Below, in pieces: positions 26,170 through 36,745 of a stretch of 64,000 nt of DNA. Source of the DNA: CAIWHR01 sp963734575. GTDB taxonomy: Bacteria; Pseudomonadota; Gammaproteobacteria; Burkholderiales; Casimicrobiaceae. A program made the position numbers and the translations under genes. The DNA lies in contig CAVTHT010000008.1 in NCBI GenBank assembly GCA_963734575.1, positions 264,351 through 328,350 on the forward strand. The letters run 5' to 3'. How positions within the stretch are numbered: position 1 is the stretch's first letter; every line of letters begins with the position of its first letter. Under the pieces are notes generated by a model. That model saw only the letters and a program-made list of their open reading frames with translations. It was not told the origin of the DNA and did no database searches.

Positions 26170-26727
26170 TCAAGCGTTCTCGCGCCCGCGGGCGACGATC
26201 ACCATCGCGGGGCGCAGGACGCGATCGTTCAGGCGGTAGCCCTTCTGCATCACCTGGACGACCGTGTTCGCGGGCTCGTCGCTGTCGACCATGGCCATCG
26301 CCTGATGCGCATGAGGGTCGAACTTCTGTCCGAGCGGATCGATGACGGTGAGCTGGGCCTTGTCGAAGGCCGCCACAAGTTGCTTGAGCGTGAGCTCCAC
26401 GCCGGCGCGCAGCGATTCGGGGGTGGCATTGTCCGTGGCGAGGGCGGTCTCCAGCGCGTCGCGGACGGGCAGCAGGCTTTCGGCGAAGCGCTCGATGCCG
26501 TAGCGGTGCGCCTTGGCGACGTCCTGCTGGGCCTGCCGCCGCACGTTCTCGACATCCGCACGGGCGCGCAGGTAGGCGTCCTTGGCGTTGGCGAGCTCTT
26601 CCTCGGTGCGGCGCAGCGCCTCGCCGGCGCCGCCGAGATCGCTTTCCGACGCGTTCGCCGGGTCCATGGAGGCCGGGTCGAGCGCCCCGGTATTGGCTGT
26701 GGTCGATTGGGGATCTTGGTCGTTCAT
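26170..26727 (-). CDS. grpE: nucleotide exchange factor GrpE
   Basis: GrpE releases ADP from DnaK. 185 residues from the ATG at 26727 (MNDQDPQSTTANTGALDPAS). A disordered acidic N-terminus is followed by a long coiled coil (EALRRTEEELANAKDAYLRA, then ADVENVRRQAQQDVAKA), and a beta domain with KFDPHAHQAMAMVDSDEPAN and VQVMQKGYRLNDRVLRPAMV, which is the GrpE signature. No strong ribosome site is seen. A sigma-32-like promoter lies about 75 bases upstream. Confidence 0.95.
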   Translation of the reverse strand: MNDQDPQSTTANTGALDPASMDPANASESDLGGAGEALRRTEEELANAKDAYLRARADVENVRRQAQQDVAKAHRYGIERFAESLLPVRDALETALATDNATPESLRAGVELTLKQLVAAFDKAQLTVIDPLGQKFDPHAHQAMAMVDSDEPANTVVQVMQKGYRLNDRVLRPAMVIVARGRENA

Positions 26728-26798
26728 GGTCGTGGATGAAATGGCGGCAAGCTGGGGCGACGCACGCCGGTACCCGGCTGCGCGTGCCGACCCTTCGC

Positions 26799-26827
26799 AG
26801 ATTGGGGACGCCTGCGGACGTTTCAAC
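26799..26827 (-). promoter_or_regulatory. sigma-32 (heat-shock) type promoter upstream of grpE
   Basis: On the minus strand GTTGAAA (complement of 26821-26827) and CCCCAATCT (complement of 26799-26807) are separated by 13 bases. The enterobacterial sigma-32 consensus is CTTGAAA, 11-16 bases, CCCCATnT. Six of seven upstream bases and the CCCCA core match at an allowed spacing. It points at grpE-dnaK, the expected target. Confidence 0.7.
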
Positions 26828-26867
26828 GCCCGCGCAGCAAGTCGATGCGGACGGTCCCCGGGCGGGG

Positions 26868-27980
26868 TCAGCGGGCCGCACCGGCGGCGCGGGCGCGGGC
26901 CTGGGTCATCTCGCGGGACGCGTTGTCCGCCGGGGCGGCCAGCCACCCCTGCAGGTGCCCCAGCACGAGATCGGCAAGCGCCGCGATCCACAGCGGCTGC
27001 TCGTTGAGGCAGGGGATGGCATGGAACTCCTTGCCGCCCGCGGCGAGGAAGGTCGCCTTCACCTCCATGCCGATCTCCTCGAGCGTCTCGAGGCAGTCGC
27101 TCACGAAACCGGGGCAGAACACGTCCACGCGGCGCTTCCCCTCCCGGGCGAGCGCCTCGGCGGTCGCCGCCGTATAGGGCTTGAGCCATTCCGCGCGGCC
27201 GAAGCGCGACTGGAAGCTCACGACGAACTGCTTCGGCGACAGGCCGAGCTCGGCGACGAGGAGGCGCGCCGTCTTCTGGCATTGGCAGAAGTACGGATCG
27301 CCGAGGTCGAGCGTGCGCCGCGGGACGCCATGGAAGCTCAGGATCAGCTGGTCCGGCCGGCCGTGCCGCATCCAGTAATCGTTGACGCATTGGGCGAGCG
27401 CGCGGATGTACGCGGGGTCGTCGTGGAACGCATCGATCGTGCGCAAAGCCGGCACGCGCCGCATGCCCGCGAGCGCCGCGAACACCGCGTCGATGGCCGA
27501 CGCGGTGGCGCTCGCGGCGTACTGCGGGTAGAGCGGCACGACCAGCACGCGATCGCAGCCCGCGCTTTTCAGGCGCTCGAGCGCGCCGCCGATGTCGGGG
27601 TTGCCGTACCGCATGCCCAACTCGACGACGGCGAGGTCGCCCGGCAGGCCCATCTTCTTCAGGCGCTCGCCGAGCAGGCCCGTGAGCAGCGTGCGCTGCC
27701 GCACGCTGTGCACGAGAAGCGGCGAGCCCGCCTCGGTCCATATCGCCGCGTATTTGCGCGCCGACTGCGCCGGCCGCGTGCGCAGGATCACGCCGTGCAG
27801 GATCGGCAGCCAGGCGGCCCGCGGGATCTCCACGACGCGCGGATCGGCGAGGAACTCGGCGAGATAGCGGCGCACGGCCGACGCCGTCGCGGCATCGGGC
27901 GTGCCGAGGTTGACGAGCAGCACGCCGATGCGCGCCGGCTCGGCGTGATCGTGGGGAGGCTCGGGACGATAACGGGACAT
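26868..27980 (-). CDS. hemH: ferrochelatase
   Basis: HemH inserts ferrous iron into protoporphyrin IX, the last step of haem synthesis. 370 residues from the ATG at 27980. It has the N-terminal IGVLLVNLGTPDAATASAVR, the block VVPLYPQYAASATASAID, the catalytic-His motif LILSFHGVPRRTLD and VDVFCPGFVSDCLETLEEIG with the second conserved acidic site. It lies 2 bases after the SnoaL-like gene and about 140 before grpE, a synteny common in betaproteobacteria. Confidence 0.96.
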   Translation of the reverse strand: MSRYRPEPPHDHAEPARIGVLLVNLGTPDAATASAVRRYLAEFLADPRVVEIPRAAWLPILHGVILRTRPAQSARKYAAIWTEAGSPLLVHSVRQRTLLTGLLGERLKKMGLPGDLAVVELGMRYGNPDIGGALERLKSAGCDRVLVVPLYPQYAASATASAIDAVFAALAGMRRVPALRTIDAFHDDPAYIRALAQCVNDYWMRHGRPDQLILSFHGVPRRTLDLGDPYFCQCQKTARLLVAELGLSPKQFVVSFQSRFGRAEWLKPYTAATAEALAREGKRRVDVFCPGFVSDCLETLEEIGMEVKATFLAAGGKEFHAIPCLNEQPLWIAALADLVLGHLQGWLAAPADNASREMTQARARAAGAAR

Positions 27981-27982
27981 GC

Positions 27983-28495
27983 CTACCGCGCCCGGTAGTG
28001 AGCGAGCGCGGCGGCTGCGCGCCGGCGGATCAGCACGCGGAACACGGGAAGGCCGAGCACCGTGCCTGCGGGCCCCAGCGCCTGGCGCGCCCACCGCGCC
28101 ACCGGGAACCGATCCTCGTGCGTCACGATGCGACCGTCGCGCACGACGAACCCGGCATCGATCTCGTTGCGCACCTTGCGGCCGGTCGCGCTGTAGGTGT
28201 ACGTCGCCGACCAGTGCGCACGCACGCGATCGCCCTCGGCGACGACCTCCGACGCGCGTACCTCGAGATCGCGCCCGCGCTCGCACAGCATGCGCCACAT
28301 GGCCGCGGCGGCATCGTGGTCGAGCCGTCCGAACACCGGATCGCGGAACGTCGCATCCGGGGCGTAGCAGCGGATCATTGCCTCGGCATCGCGCCGGCCG
28401 AGCGCCGCGTAGAAGCCTTCGATCAGCGCCGCGTTGGCGCCGGCGGACCCCAGCGGCGCGCGCGCCTCAGCCGTTGCGCTGGTGGGTGAGCGCAT
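27983..28495 (-). CDS. SnoaL/NTF2-like domain protein
   Basis: A 170-residue protein with a cone-shaped NTF2-like fold predicted from ALIEGFYAALGRRDAEAMIR (the segment starting about residue 23) and CYAPDATFRDPVFGRL, then VRAHWSATYTYSATGRKVRN and AGFVVRDGRIVTHEDRFPVA. Such proteins are small-molecule isomerases, hydrolases or binding proteins; a function cannot be named. Its first 29 bases overlap the end of hrcA, and hemH starts 2 bases after its stop. This suggests translation coupled to hrcA. Confidence 0.75.
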   Translation of the reverse strand: MRSPTSATAEARAPLGSAGANAALIEGFYAALGRRDAEAMIRCYAPDATFRDPVFGRLDHDAAAAMWRMLCERGRDLEVRASEVVAEGDRVRAHWSATYTYSATGRKVRNEIDAGFVVRDGRIVTHEDRFPVARWARQALGPAGTVLGLPVFRVLIRRRAAAALAHYRAR

Positions 28496-29489
28496 TGGAG
28501 AGGAGCTTCGCCGTGATGTCGACGATCGGGATGACGCGCTCGTAGGCCATCCGTGTCGGACCGATCACGCCGAGTGTGCCGATCACGCGTCCATCGCGCT
28601 CGTAGGGCGCCGTGACCACGCTGCACTCGTCGAGCGGGACGAGGCCCGACTCGCCGCCGATGTAGATGTGCACGCCCGATGCCTTCTGCGACGCATCGAG
28701 CAGGTGGATGAGCGAGGTCTTCTGCTCGAACAGGTCGAACAGGCGCCGCAGGCGGTCCATGTTGGAGGCGAGATCTTCCGCGTTGAGAAGGTTGCGCTCC
28801 CCGGTGACGACCAGCGCCTCGTCCTCGCGCAGCGCCGCGCCGCCGACCTCGACCGCCGCGGTCATGAGCCCGACGATGTCCTCGCGCAGCGAGCGCAGCT
28901 CCTCCTGCAGCAGCGAGCGCACGGCCTCGAACGGATGCCCCGCGTAATGCTGGTTGAAGAAGTTCGTCGCCTCCTGCAGCTGCGTCTGCGAGTACGAGCG
29001 GTCCATGCTGAGGATGCGGTTCTGCACGTCGCCATCGGGCGTGACGATGATGAGCAGCACGCGGCGCTCGGACAGCCGCAGGAATTCCAGGTGCCGGAAC
29101 GCCGCTTCGCGCTTGGGTGTCATCACCACGCCGGCGAACTGCGTGAGTTGCGACAGGAGCTGCCCCGCGGTGTTCACGAGCTGCTGCGGCTGCTCGGCGG
29201 TGAACTCCTCTTCCAGGCGGTGGATCTCGAGCTCGTGCAGCGGCCGCACGATGAGCAGGCTGTCCACGAAGAACCGGTAGCCCTTCGGGGTGGGCACGCG
29301 CCCGGCGGAGGTATGCGGGCTCGTGATGTAGCCCATCTCCTCGAGGTCAGCCATCACGTTGCGCACGGTGGCCGGCGACAGATCGAGCCCCGACTGACGC
29401 GACAGCACGCGGGAGCCGACGGGCTGGCCGTCCTCGACGTAGTGCTCGATCAGCGTCTTCAGGAGGTGTTGCGCCCGTGCATCCAGCAT
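28467..29489 (-). CDS. hrcA: heat-inducible transcription repressor HrcA
   Basis: HrcA represses groE/dnaK-type operons by binding the CIRCE inverted repeat. 340 residues: a winged-helix N-terminus (LLKTLIEHYVEDGQPVGSRV and LSPATVRNVMADLEEMGYI, then SPHTSAGRVPTPKGYRFFVD), a GAF-like domain and the C-terminal VIGTLGVIGPTRMAYERVIP. No CIRCE element (TTAGCACTC-N9-GAGTGCTAA) is visible in this window, so its targets, probably groES-groEL, are elsewhere. It is divergent from nadK across 132 bases. Confidence 0.95.
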   Translation of the reverse strand: MLDARAQHLLKTLIEHYVEDGQPVGSRVLSRQSGLDLSPATVRNVMADLEEMGYITSPHTSAGRVPTPKGYRFFVDSLLIVRPLHELEIHRLEEEFTAEQPQQLVNTAGQLLSQLTQFAGVVMTPKREAAFRHLEFLRLSERRVLLIIVTPDGDVQNRILSMDRSYSQTQLQEATNFFNQHYAGHPFEAVRSLLQEELRSLREDIVGLMTAAVEVGGAALREDEALVVTGERNLLNAEDLASNMDRLRRLFDLFEQKTSLIHLLDASQKASGVHIYIGGESGLVPLDECSVVTAPYERDGRVIGTLGVIGPTRMAYERVIPIVDITAKLLSNALTHQRNG

Positions 29490-29621
29490 GCCTACATTCT
29501 ATGCGACAGCGCATCGGCTGCGCGGCGGCGTGCAGGCGCTCGCTCGCCGGGCGCCGCGTTGCCGCAGCCTCCGCCAATGGAGGTGTTGGGCACCGCACCC
29601 CCGTGTGGTCTAATCCCGCGC

Positions 29622-30556
29622 ATGCCCGATGCCAATGATGCGCAGGCGCTGCGCCGCGTCGCCCTGATCGGCCGGTATGCGACCCCGGCGGCCGCAGAAC
29701 CGCTGACACGGCTCGCGCGCTTCCTCAAGGCTCGCGGGCACGAGGTCGTGCTCGAAGCCGAGACCGCGCAGTTCACGCCCCTCGCGGGCTATCCCACGGC
29801 CCCGGCCGAGAGCCTGGGCGCACAGGCCGATGTCGCGATCGTCATCGGCGGCGACGGCACGCTCCTCTCCATGGCGCGCCAGCTCGCGCCGCACGACGTG
29901 CCGCTCGTCGGCGTCAATCTGGGACGACTGGGCTTCCTCACCGACATCCCGCTCGCGAGCATGGAGGACTCCGTGGTCGCGATCCTCGCCGGACGCTATC
30001 TCGAGGAGCGCCGCACGCTGCTCGAAGCCGAGGTGATCCACCAGGAACGGCGAGACGCACCGCACGCTCGCCGTCAACGAGGTCGTCGTGAGCCGCGGCA
30101 GCATGGGGGGCATGATCGATCTCGCGGTCGAGATCGACGCGCGCTTCGTCTATGCCATGCGCGCGGACGGTCTCATCGTCGCGACGCCGACGGGCTCGAC
30201 GGCCTACGCGCTGTCGGCGCAGCGGTCCGATCGTGCACCCCGAGGTGCCTGCGGTGCTGCTCGTGCCGGTGGCGCCGCACGCGCTCACCAACCGGCCGAT
30301 CGCGATCAGCGAGATCATCGGCGGTCAGCCGTGACGCTGCTGCGCGGCAAGGACGCCTCCGCGCATTGCGACGGCCAGGCGCATTTCCCGCTGCAGGAGG
30401 GCGACCGCGTGCACGTGCGGCGCGCCGCGCATCCCGCACGGCTGCTGCACCCGGAAGGGCTACGACTACTTCGCGATGCTGCGCGAGAAGCTGCACTGGA
30501 GCGAAACACCCGAAGAAGTGGGACCGCCCGGCGGCAAGGCCGACCGGCGCACGTAG
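29622..30556 (+). CDS. nadK: NAD kinase (four frame breaks)
   Basis: NadK phosphorylates NAD to NADP and is essential in most bacteria. MPDANDAQALRRVALIGRYA is followed by the catalytic VIGGDGTLLSMARQ and GVNLGRLGFLTD. Then frames change at about 30045 (extra G in CAGGAAC; true reading NGETHRTLAVNEVVVSRGSM), about 30215 (before GPIVHPEVPAVLLVPVAPHA), about 30330 (before VTLLRGKDASAHCDGQAHFP) and about 30455 (before KGYDYFAMLREKLHW). The reconstructed protein is about 310 residues, a little longer than usual, with a Gly/Pro-rich tail. An essential gene with four breaks argues for sequence error. Confidence 0.85.
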
Positions 30557-30660
30557 CGTCCAACACCCGCCGGAGCGCCCATCCCGAGCACCGCTCGCGC
30601 CACCGTCTTCGCGGCCCGCTGCATCGCTTCGTCGCCGCCCGCGCCCTCTGAACCGCTGCA

Positions 30661-32372
30661 ATGCTGCGCCTGCTCTCCATCCGCAATTTCGTCGTCGTCG
30701 ACGCGCTCGAGCTCGAGTTCGAGCCGGGATTCTCGGTGCTCACCGGCGAGACGGGTGCCGGCAAGTCCATCCTGCTCGATGCGCTTTCGCTGCTCCTCGG
30801 CGACCGCTTCGAGCTGCGCCAGCTGAAGACCGGCGCCGACCGCGCCGAGCTCGCGGCGGAGTTCGAGCTCGCGGCGCGAGCCCCGCACGCGCGTGGCTCG
30901 AGGAGCAAGGCCTCGCCGACGACGGCGAACGTGCTCGTGCGACGCACGCTCGACGCGCAGGGCCGCAGCCGCGCGTGGGTCAACGGCAGCCCGGCCACGC
31001 TCGCGCAGCTCGACGACGCTCGGCGCGATGCTCGTCGATCTGCATGGTCAGCACGCGCACCAGTCGCTGCTGGCCGCCGACACGCAGCGCGCGCTGGTCG
31101 ATGGCTTCGGCGGATTCACGACGCCCTCGCGCGCGAAGTCGCGCGCGGCGTGGCGACACGTGGCGCGCAGCCGTCGAGCGTCGCGACGCCGCGCACGAGG
31201 CCGCAGCCGCTTCGACGGCCACCGAGCGCGAGCTGCTCGAGCGAGCGCGCGCGCGACTCTCGCCGCTCGGCGATGAGCCGGACGAATGGGCCACGTGAGC
31301 CAGCCGCAGTCGCGCCTCGCGCACGCGGCGACGCTTGCTCGAGGCGAGCGCTGCTGCCGAGGACGCGCTCACCGAGGGCGACGACGCACTCACTCGGTCG
31401 CCTCGCGGCGGTCGTCGCGCGGCTTAACGCGGGAGTGACGCACGATCCCGCCCTGGGCGAAGGATCGCGCTTCCTCGAGCCGCGCGATCATCCAGCTCGA
31501 GGAGGCCGCGCGCGCGCTTGCGCAGCTACCGCGCAACGCCTCGACGTCGACCCGCGCGAGCTCGCGCGGGTCGAGGAGCGGCTGTCGCGATCCACGACGC
31601 CGCGCGCAAGTACCGGGTGCGGCCCGAGGCGCTGCCGGAGCTCCTCGCCAGACACCGCAGGCGCGGCTGGCGGCCCTCGAGGCCGCGAGCGACTCTCGCG
31701 GCACTCGAGCGCGCGGCCGGCCGACGCCGAGGCCGCCTATCGGGCCGCGGCGGACGAGCTGTCCGCGAAGCCGCCGAAGCGCGGCCACCGAGCTGCGACA
31801 TCGCGTCACCGCGGCCATGCAGGAGCTCGCCATGGCCGGGCGGGCGCCTCGAGATCGGGCTTCGCCGCTCGAGCACGCCGCAGAGCCACGGCACTCGAGG
31901 CGGTGGAGTTCCGGTCGCGAGCCATCCCAAGCAGGCGTTCGGTCCGCTCGCACGCGTCGCTTCCGGAGGCGAGCTCTCGCGCATCGCGCTGGCCATCCAG
32001 GTCGCGACGAGCGAGGTCGGCGACGTGCCGACGCTGATTTTCGACGAGGTCGATGTCGGCATCGGCGGCACGGTCGCGGCCACGGTCGGTCGCCTGCTGC
32101 AAAGCCTCGGCGACGCGGCGCCAGGTGCTGTGCGTGACGCACCTGCCCGCAGGTGGCGGCCTTCGCCGACGCCCACTTCCGGGTCGTGAAGCATGGCGAC
32201 GATGCCCGCGTGCGCACGGACGTCGCGCGCCTGGCAGCACCGAACGCGTCGAGGAGCTCGCGCGCATGCTGGCGGGAAGCGCGATCACCGCGAAGACCCG
32301 CGCGCACGCCAGGGAGCTTCTCGGCGCAGCATCGGCGGGCGTCGGGCGGACGGCGCCGCGTCGAATCGCTAG
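30661..32372 (+). CDS. recN: DNA repair protein RecN (more than ten frame breaks)
   Basis: RecN is an SMC-like ATPase for double-strand break repair. The N-terminus MLRLLSIRNFVVVDALELEF with Walker A GETGAGKS is intact. Later blocks appear in alternating frames: VLVRRTLDAQGRSRAWVNGS, MLVDLHGQHAHQSLLAADTQ, LDVDPRELARVEERLSAIHD, FGPLARVASGGELSRIALAI and the Walker B region TLIFDEVDVGIGGTVAATVG. The end GRRADGAASNR then stop at 32370-32372 gives a total of about 565 residues, right for the family. The breaks are spread evenly, and conserved blocks are unchanged. Confidence 0.8.
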
Positions 32373-32422
32373 ATGCCGGCTCCTAAAGGAAGCGGCCGGT
32401 CGGCCGATCTTCGCTTTGGTGA

Positions 32423-33421
32423 TTATCCGTATTTGTGGCGGCTGCCCGCCGCGTCTCGTAGCTTCACCTGGCTGGACGGAGGCCGCCGGCAGCGTGCCCT
32501 TGATGCGGGACTTGGCGTTCTTCGGCATGGACCGCGTGGCGACCTTCGCGCGTACGAGGCGCGGCTCCTTGGGCTCGTCTGCGCCGGCCGAATCGCCGGT
32601 CTCGAGCCAGTGCTTCACCCGCTGGGCGTCGCCCGACCCGCGTGTACTTGCCGAGCGAGTCGAGCAGCACGATGACGAACGGCCGGCTGGAGATCGTCGC
32701 GAGCATCACGAGGCACTTGCCGGCTTCGCGGATGTAGCCGGTCTTCGAGACCTGGATGTCCCACTTCGGGCTCTTCACCAGCATGTTGGTGTTGTTGAAC
32801 CCGAGGACCTGGCCCGTCGCCTGGATCTCGACCATCGCGCTGCCGGTCGTGCTGAACTCGCGGATCATCGGGTACTCCGCGGCCGCCTGCACCATCTTGG
32901 CGAGGTCGTTCGCCGTCGAGACGTTCTGCGCGGTGAGGCCGGTCGGGATCCGCGAAATGGGTGTGGGTGAGGCCAAGCTCCTCCGCCTTCTTGTTCATGG
33001 CGGCCACGAAGGCGGGCATCCCGCCCGGGTGGTGCCGCGCCAGGCTGGACGCCGCGCGGTTCTCGGAGGCCATCAGTGCGAGGCGGAGCATCTCCTGCCG
33101 CGAGAGGGTCGCTCCCAGCCGCAGGCGCGAGCTGCTGCCCTTCAGGAAGTCGAAGTCGTCCATGCTGACCTCGAGCGGCTCGTCCATCGGCAGGTTGGCG
33201 TCGAGCGTCACCATGGCCGTCATGAGCTTGGTCAGCGAGGCGATCGGAGTCACTTCGTCGGCCGCCTTGGCATAGACCGCCTCGCCGGCCTCGGCGTCCA
33301 GAATCAGGGCGTTGGCGGACGACAACTTGAGCTTGCGGACGTCCGGCACGGCAAGCGGCTGGGCGAAAGCGGTGGAGGCCGCAAATACGGCCGCGAAAAC
33401 AATTAGAAGGCGTCGGTTCAT
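32423..33421 (-). CDS. pbpG: D-alanyl-D-alanine endopeptidase, PBP7-like (frame breaks)
   Basis: A periplasmic penicillin-binding protein of the S11 family that cuts peptidoglycan cross-links. The signal peptide is RLLIVFAAVFAASTAFAQ. All three active-site motifs are present: SxxK in IASLTKLMTAM, SxN in ASENRAASSLARHH, and KTG in QVSKTGYIREAGKCL. An extra base near 32947 separates HFADP from TGLTAQNVSTANDLAKM, and an extra G near 32636 separates LGKYTRVG from DAQRVKHWLETGD. The 3' end is uncertain: I place it at the TAA at 32423 after a possible last frame change near 32466. It converges with recN. Confidence 0.8.
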
Positions 33422-33567
33422 GAGGTGCAGACTCAGGTGCTTGCCGCGGTTATAGCACACGGTTTTGCCCGCCGCCAAGCCCTTTGGCGGCAAATATTCC
33501 CTGCGGGATGCGTTTTTCCGGCTCTCGTGGCCGCCGCGACACACTGTCGCGTCCAGCACCGGGGCGG

Positions 33568-35454
33568 TCAGGGCGCGTCGGCGATCCCCGCCAACGTCTT
33601 ATCGACAGAGTCGGCCGGTACCGCAGGCGCCTCCGCCGGAAAGACATCGACGGCGGGCGGCCGGCGCTGCTCGTCCTGCTGCAGCCGCCACATCCGGGCG
33701 TACATCCCGCCGTGGGCGAGCAGGCTCGCGTGGGTGCCGCGCTCGACGATCCGCCCCCGGTCGAGAACGAGGATTTCGTCGGCATCGACGATGGTCGACA
33801 GGCGATGCGCAATCGTGAGTGTGGTGCGGTCGCGGGCGATGCGCGCCAGCTCGGCCTGGATCGCCTTCTCCGACTTCGAGTCGAGCGCGCTCGTCGCCTC
33901 GTCGAAGATCAGGATGCGCGGATCCTTGAGGATCGCGCGCGCGATCGCCACGCGCTGCTTCTCGCCGCCGGAGAGCTTGAGCCCGCGCTCGCCGACCGGT
34001 GTGGCGTAACCCTCGGGCAGGCCCGCGACGAAGTCGTGGATCTGCGCCATGCGGGCGGCCGCGACGATCTCCTCCTTGCGTGCGCCGGGACGGCCGTACG
34101 CAATGTTGTACTCGATGCTGTCGTTGAAGAGCACCGTGTCCTGCGGGACGATGCCGATCGCGGCGCGCACGCTCGCCTGCTGCACGCCGCGCACGTCCTG
34201 GCCGTCGATGACGATGCGTCCGCCGCTCACGTCGTAGAAGCGGAACAGGAGCCGCGCGAGCGTCGACTTGCCGGAACCCGACGGGCCGACGACGGCGACG
34301 GTGCGTGCCCGCCGGAATCGTGAAGCTCACGTCGAACAGGATCTGCCGGTTCGCCTCGTAGGAAAAATCGACGTGCTCGAAGCGCACCTCGCCGGCGCTG
34401 CACGACGAGCGGCGGCGCGCCGGGCGGATCGGCGACCTCGGTGTGCTCCGCCGCGAGCGCGAACAGGCGCTCCATGTCGGCGAGCGCCTGCTTGATCTCC
34501 CGATAGATCACGCCCGAGGAAGTTGAGCGGGATGTAGAGCTGGATCATGAAGGCGTTGACCAGCACGAGATCGCCGATGGTCATGCGGCCTTCCACGACA
34601 CCGGCGGTCGCGCGCCACATGATCAGCGTCACGGCGATGGCGATGATCGCGCTCTGGGTGATGTTGAGCGCCGACAGCGAGGTCTGGCTCTTCACCGCCG
34701 CGCGCTCCCAGGTCTGCAGGCTCTCGTCGTAGCGGCGCGCCTCGAACTCCTCGTTGCCGAAATACTTGACCGTCTCGTAGTTGAGCAGGCTGTCGATCGC
34801 GCGGGTGTTGGCGCGCGAGTCGAGCTCGTTCATCTGCCGCCGGAAGTTCGTGCGCCATTCGGTGATGCCGATGGTGCATACGATGTAGAGCAGCAGCGCG
34901 ACCACGGTGATCGCGATGAACGTCCAGTCGTAGCGCGCGACGAGGATCGCCGAGACGAGGCCGATCTCGATCAGCGTCGGCAGGATCGAGAAGAGCGTGA
35001 AGCTGATCAGGGTCGAGATGCCGCGCGTGCCGCGCTCGACGTCGCGGGTGAGGCCGCCGGTCTGGCGCGCGAGATGGAAGCGCAGGCTCAGCGCGTGCAG
35101 GTGCCGGAACACCTGCAGCGCGATGTTGCGCACCGCGCGCTGCGTGACCTTGGCGAACAGGAATTCGCGCAGCTCGGTGAAGGTCGTGGTCGACAGGCGC
35201 AGCAGGCCGTAGGCGACGAGCAGCGCGAGCGGCACGGCGAGCACCGCGGTGTTGCGGTCGAGCGAGTCGACGATCTGCTTCAGCAGCACCGGCACGCCGA
35301 CGTTCGCGACCTTCGCCGCAACCAGGGCCGCCATCGCGGCGATCACCCGGCCCTTGTACGCCCACAGATACGGCAGCAGCTTGCGCACCACGCGCCAGTC
35401 GCTGCGCCGGTCGGGACCGGGCAGCGGAAGGGAGGAGCTGGAGTGGCGACGCAT
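33568..35454 (-). CDS. Atm1-type ABC exporter (permease fused to ATPase; three frame breaks)
   Basis: A half-size ABC exporter with six membrane spans and an ATPase domain. LLNYETVKYFGNEEFEARRY is the mark of the Atm1/HMT1 family, which exports glutathione-linked sulfur or metal conjugates. The ATPase has VVGPSGSGKSTLARLL (Walker A), LKLSGGEKQRVAIARA (signature) and ILIFDEATSALD (Walker B). Frame changes are near 34517 (extra base, before VIYREIKQALADMERLF), near 34399 (before AGEVRFEHVDFSYEANRQ) and near 34308. Reconstructed length is about 628 residues. The start is the second of two ATGs (35454, MRRHSSSSLPLPG). Confidence 0.85.
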
Positions 35455-35529
35455 GAGGGACCGGGGACGAAGGCGCAATCTAGCAACGGGGTTGGCGATC
35501 GCCCGTTCAAGTGCCGCCGCCAGGCGGAA

Positions 35530-36745
35530 TCACGGGTTGCCCGCAGCGTCCCGGCGTCGACGGCGGCCGCGAAACCACTCGTTGCCGCCGTAGCCGAGGA
35601 TGCCCATGGCGAGGCGGACGATCCCGTAGGCGATCCAGTTCAGCGCCTTCAGCGTGCGCGGGCCGTGCTGCCCAGCGCTGCGGCCCGACCGCGCGCGCTC
35701 CGTTCTCGATCATCTGCATCGAGCTCGACGCGCAGCTGCTCCGCGAAATACGGATCGCGCACGAACACGTTGGCCTCGCGCGCCATCAGCAGGCTGTACG
35801 GATCGATGTTCGACGAGCCGACGGTCGCACCACGGCCGTCGATGACGGCCACCTTCGCGTGCAGGAACGAGCGGTGGTATTCCTGGATCGCGATGCCCGC
35901 CTGCAGCAGCTGGCCGTAGAGCGCGCGCGTCGCGTAGTGCAGCAGGCGGATCTCGACGCGCGCCTGCAGCAGCAGCGTGACCTTGACGCCGCGCTGCGGC
36001 GGCGGCGATCAGCGCGCGCCGGAACGTGACGCCGGGAAAGAAATACGAGTTGGCGATCAGGATCTCGCGCTTCGCGATGCGGATCGCCGGCGAGATAGCG
36101 ACTGCTCGATGTCGCGGCGATGGCGCAGGTTGTCGCGGATCACGAACTTCGCGGTCTGCGCGCCCACGCGCTCGCCGCGCCGCGGCGGCGGAAACAGCGG
36201 CACCGGCGGTGCTGCCGGACTGCACCAGCTCGTTGATCGCCCACACGCGCTGCATCGTGCGCACGACGTGCGGCAGCAGCGGACCCTCGACGCGCACGGC
36301 GAAATCGACGCGCGGCGGCTTGTGTCCCGGGGTGTGCATGTCGTCGATGACGTTGATGCCGCCGACGAACGCGACCTTCCCGTCGACGTGGCACAGCTTG
36401 CGGTGCAGCCGGCGCAGCCGATGCGAGCGGAACTGCCACGGCGCGGATCTCGGGACGGTACTTGAGGAGCTGCACGCCGCCGTCGACGAGATCGCGCTCG
36501 AGCGGCGCGTGAGGTAGTGCCGCGCGCCCCACCCGTCGACCATCACGCGGACCAGCGACGCCGCGCTGCACGGCGCGCATCAGTGCGCTCGGTCACGCGA
36601 CGGCCCTCCTCGTCGTCGGCGTAGATGTACGTCTCGAGCCAGACCTCGCGCTCGGCGCGCGTCGATCGCCGCGAGCAGCGCCGGGAAGTATTCGGTCCCG
36701 CTGCGCAGCAGCGCGATCCGGTTGCCCGGGCAGGTACCGATTCAT
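35530..36745 (-). CDS. ClsB-like cardiolipin synthase / phospholipase D protein (several frame breaks)
   Basis: A two-HKD phospholipase D protein, probably making cardiolipin. Pieces in order on the minus strand: MNRYLPG then RIALLRSGTEYFPALLAAID after a frame change, VWLETYIYADDEEGRR, the first HxKx4D motif LHRKLCHVDGKVAFVGG, AIRIAKREILIANSYFFPGV, and the second motif FLHAKVAVIDGRGATVGSSN, ending NEWFRGRRRRRDAAGNP. The start codon overlaps the stop of the EEP gene upstream as ATGA. ClsB next to an EEP-family gene is a known arrangement (clsB/ybhP in enterobacteria). Confidence 0.75.

Noticed and set aside
32393..32406. CGGCCG-GT-CGGCCG as a recN/pbpG terminator
   Set aside because: A 2-base loop is too tight and there is no T-run; such short GC palindromes occur by chance in this DNA.
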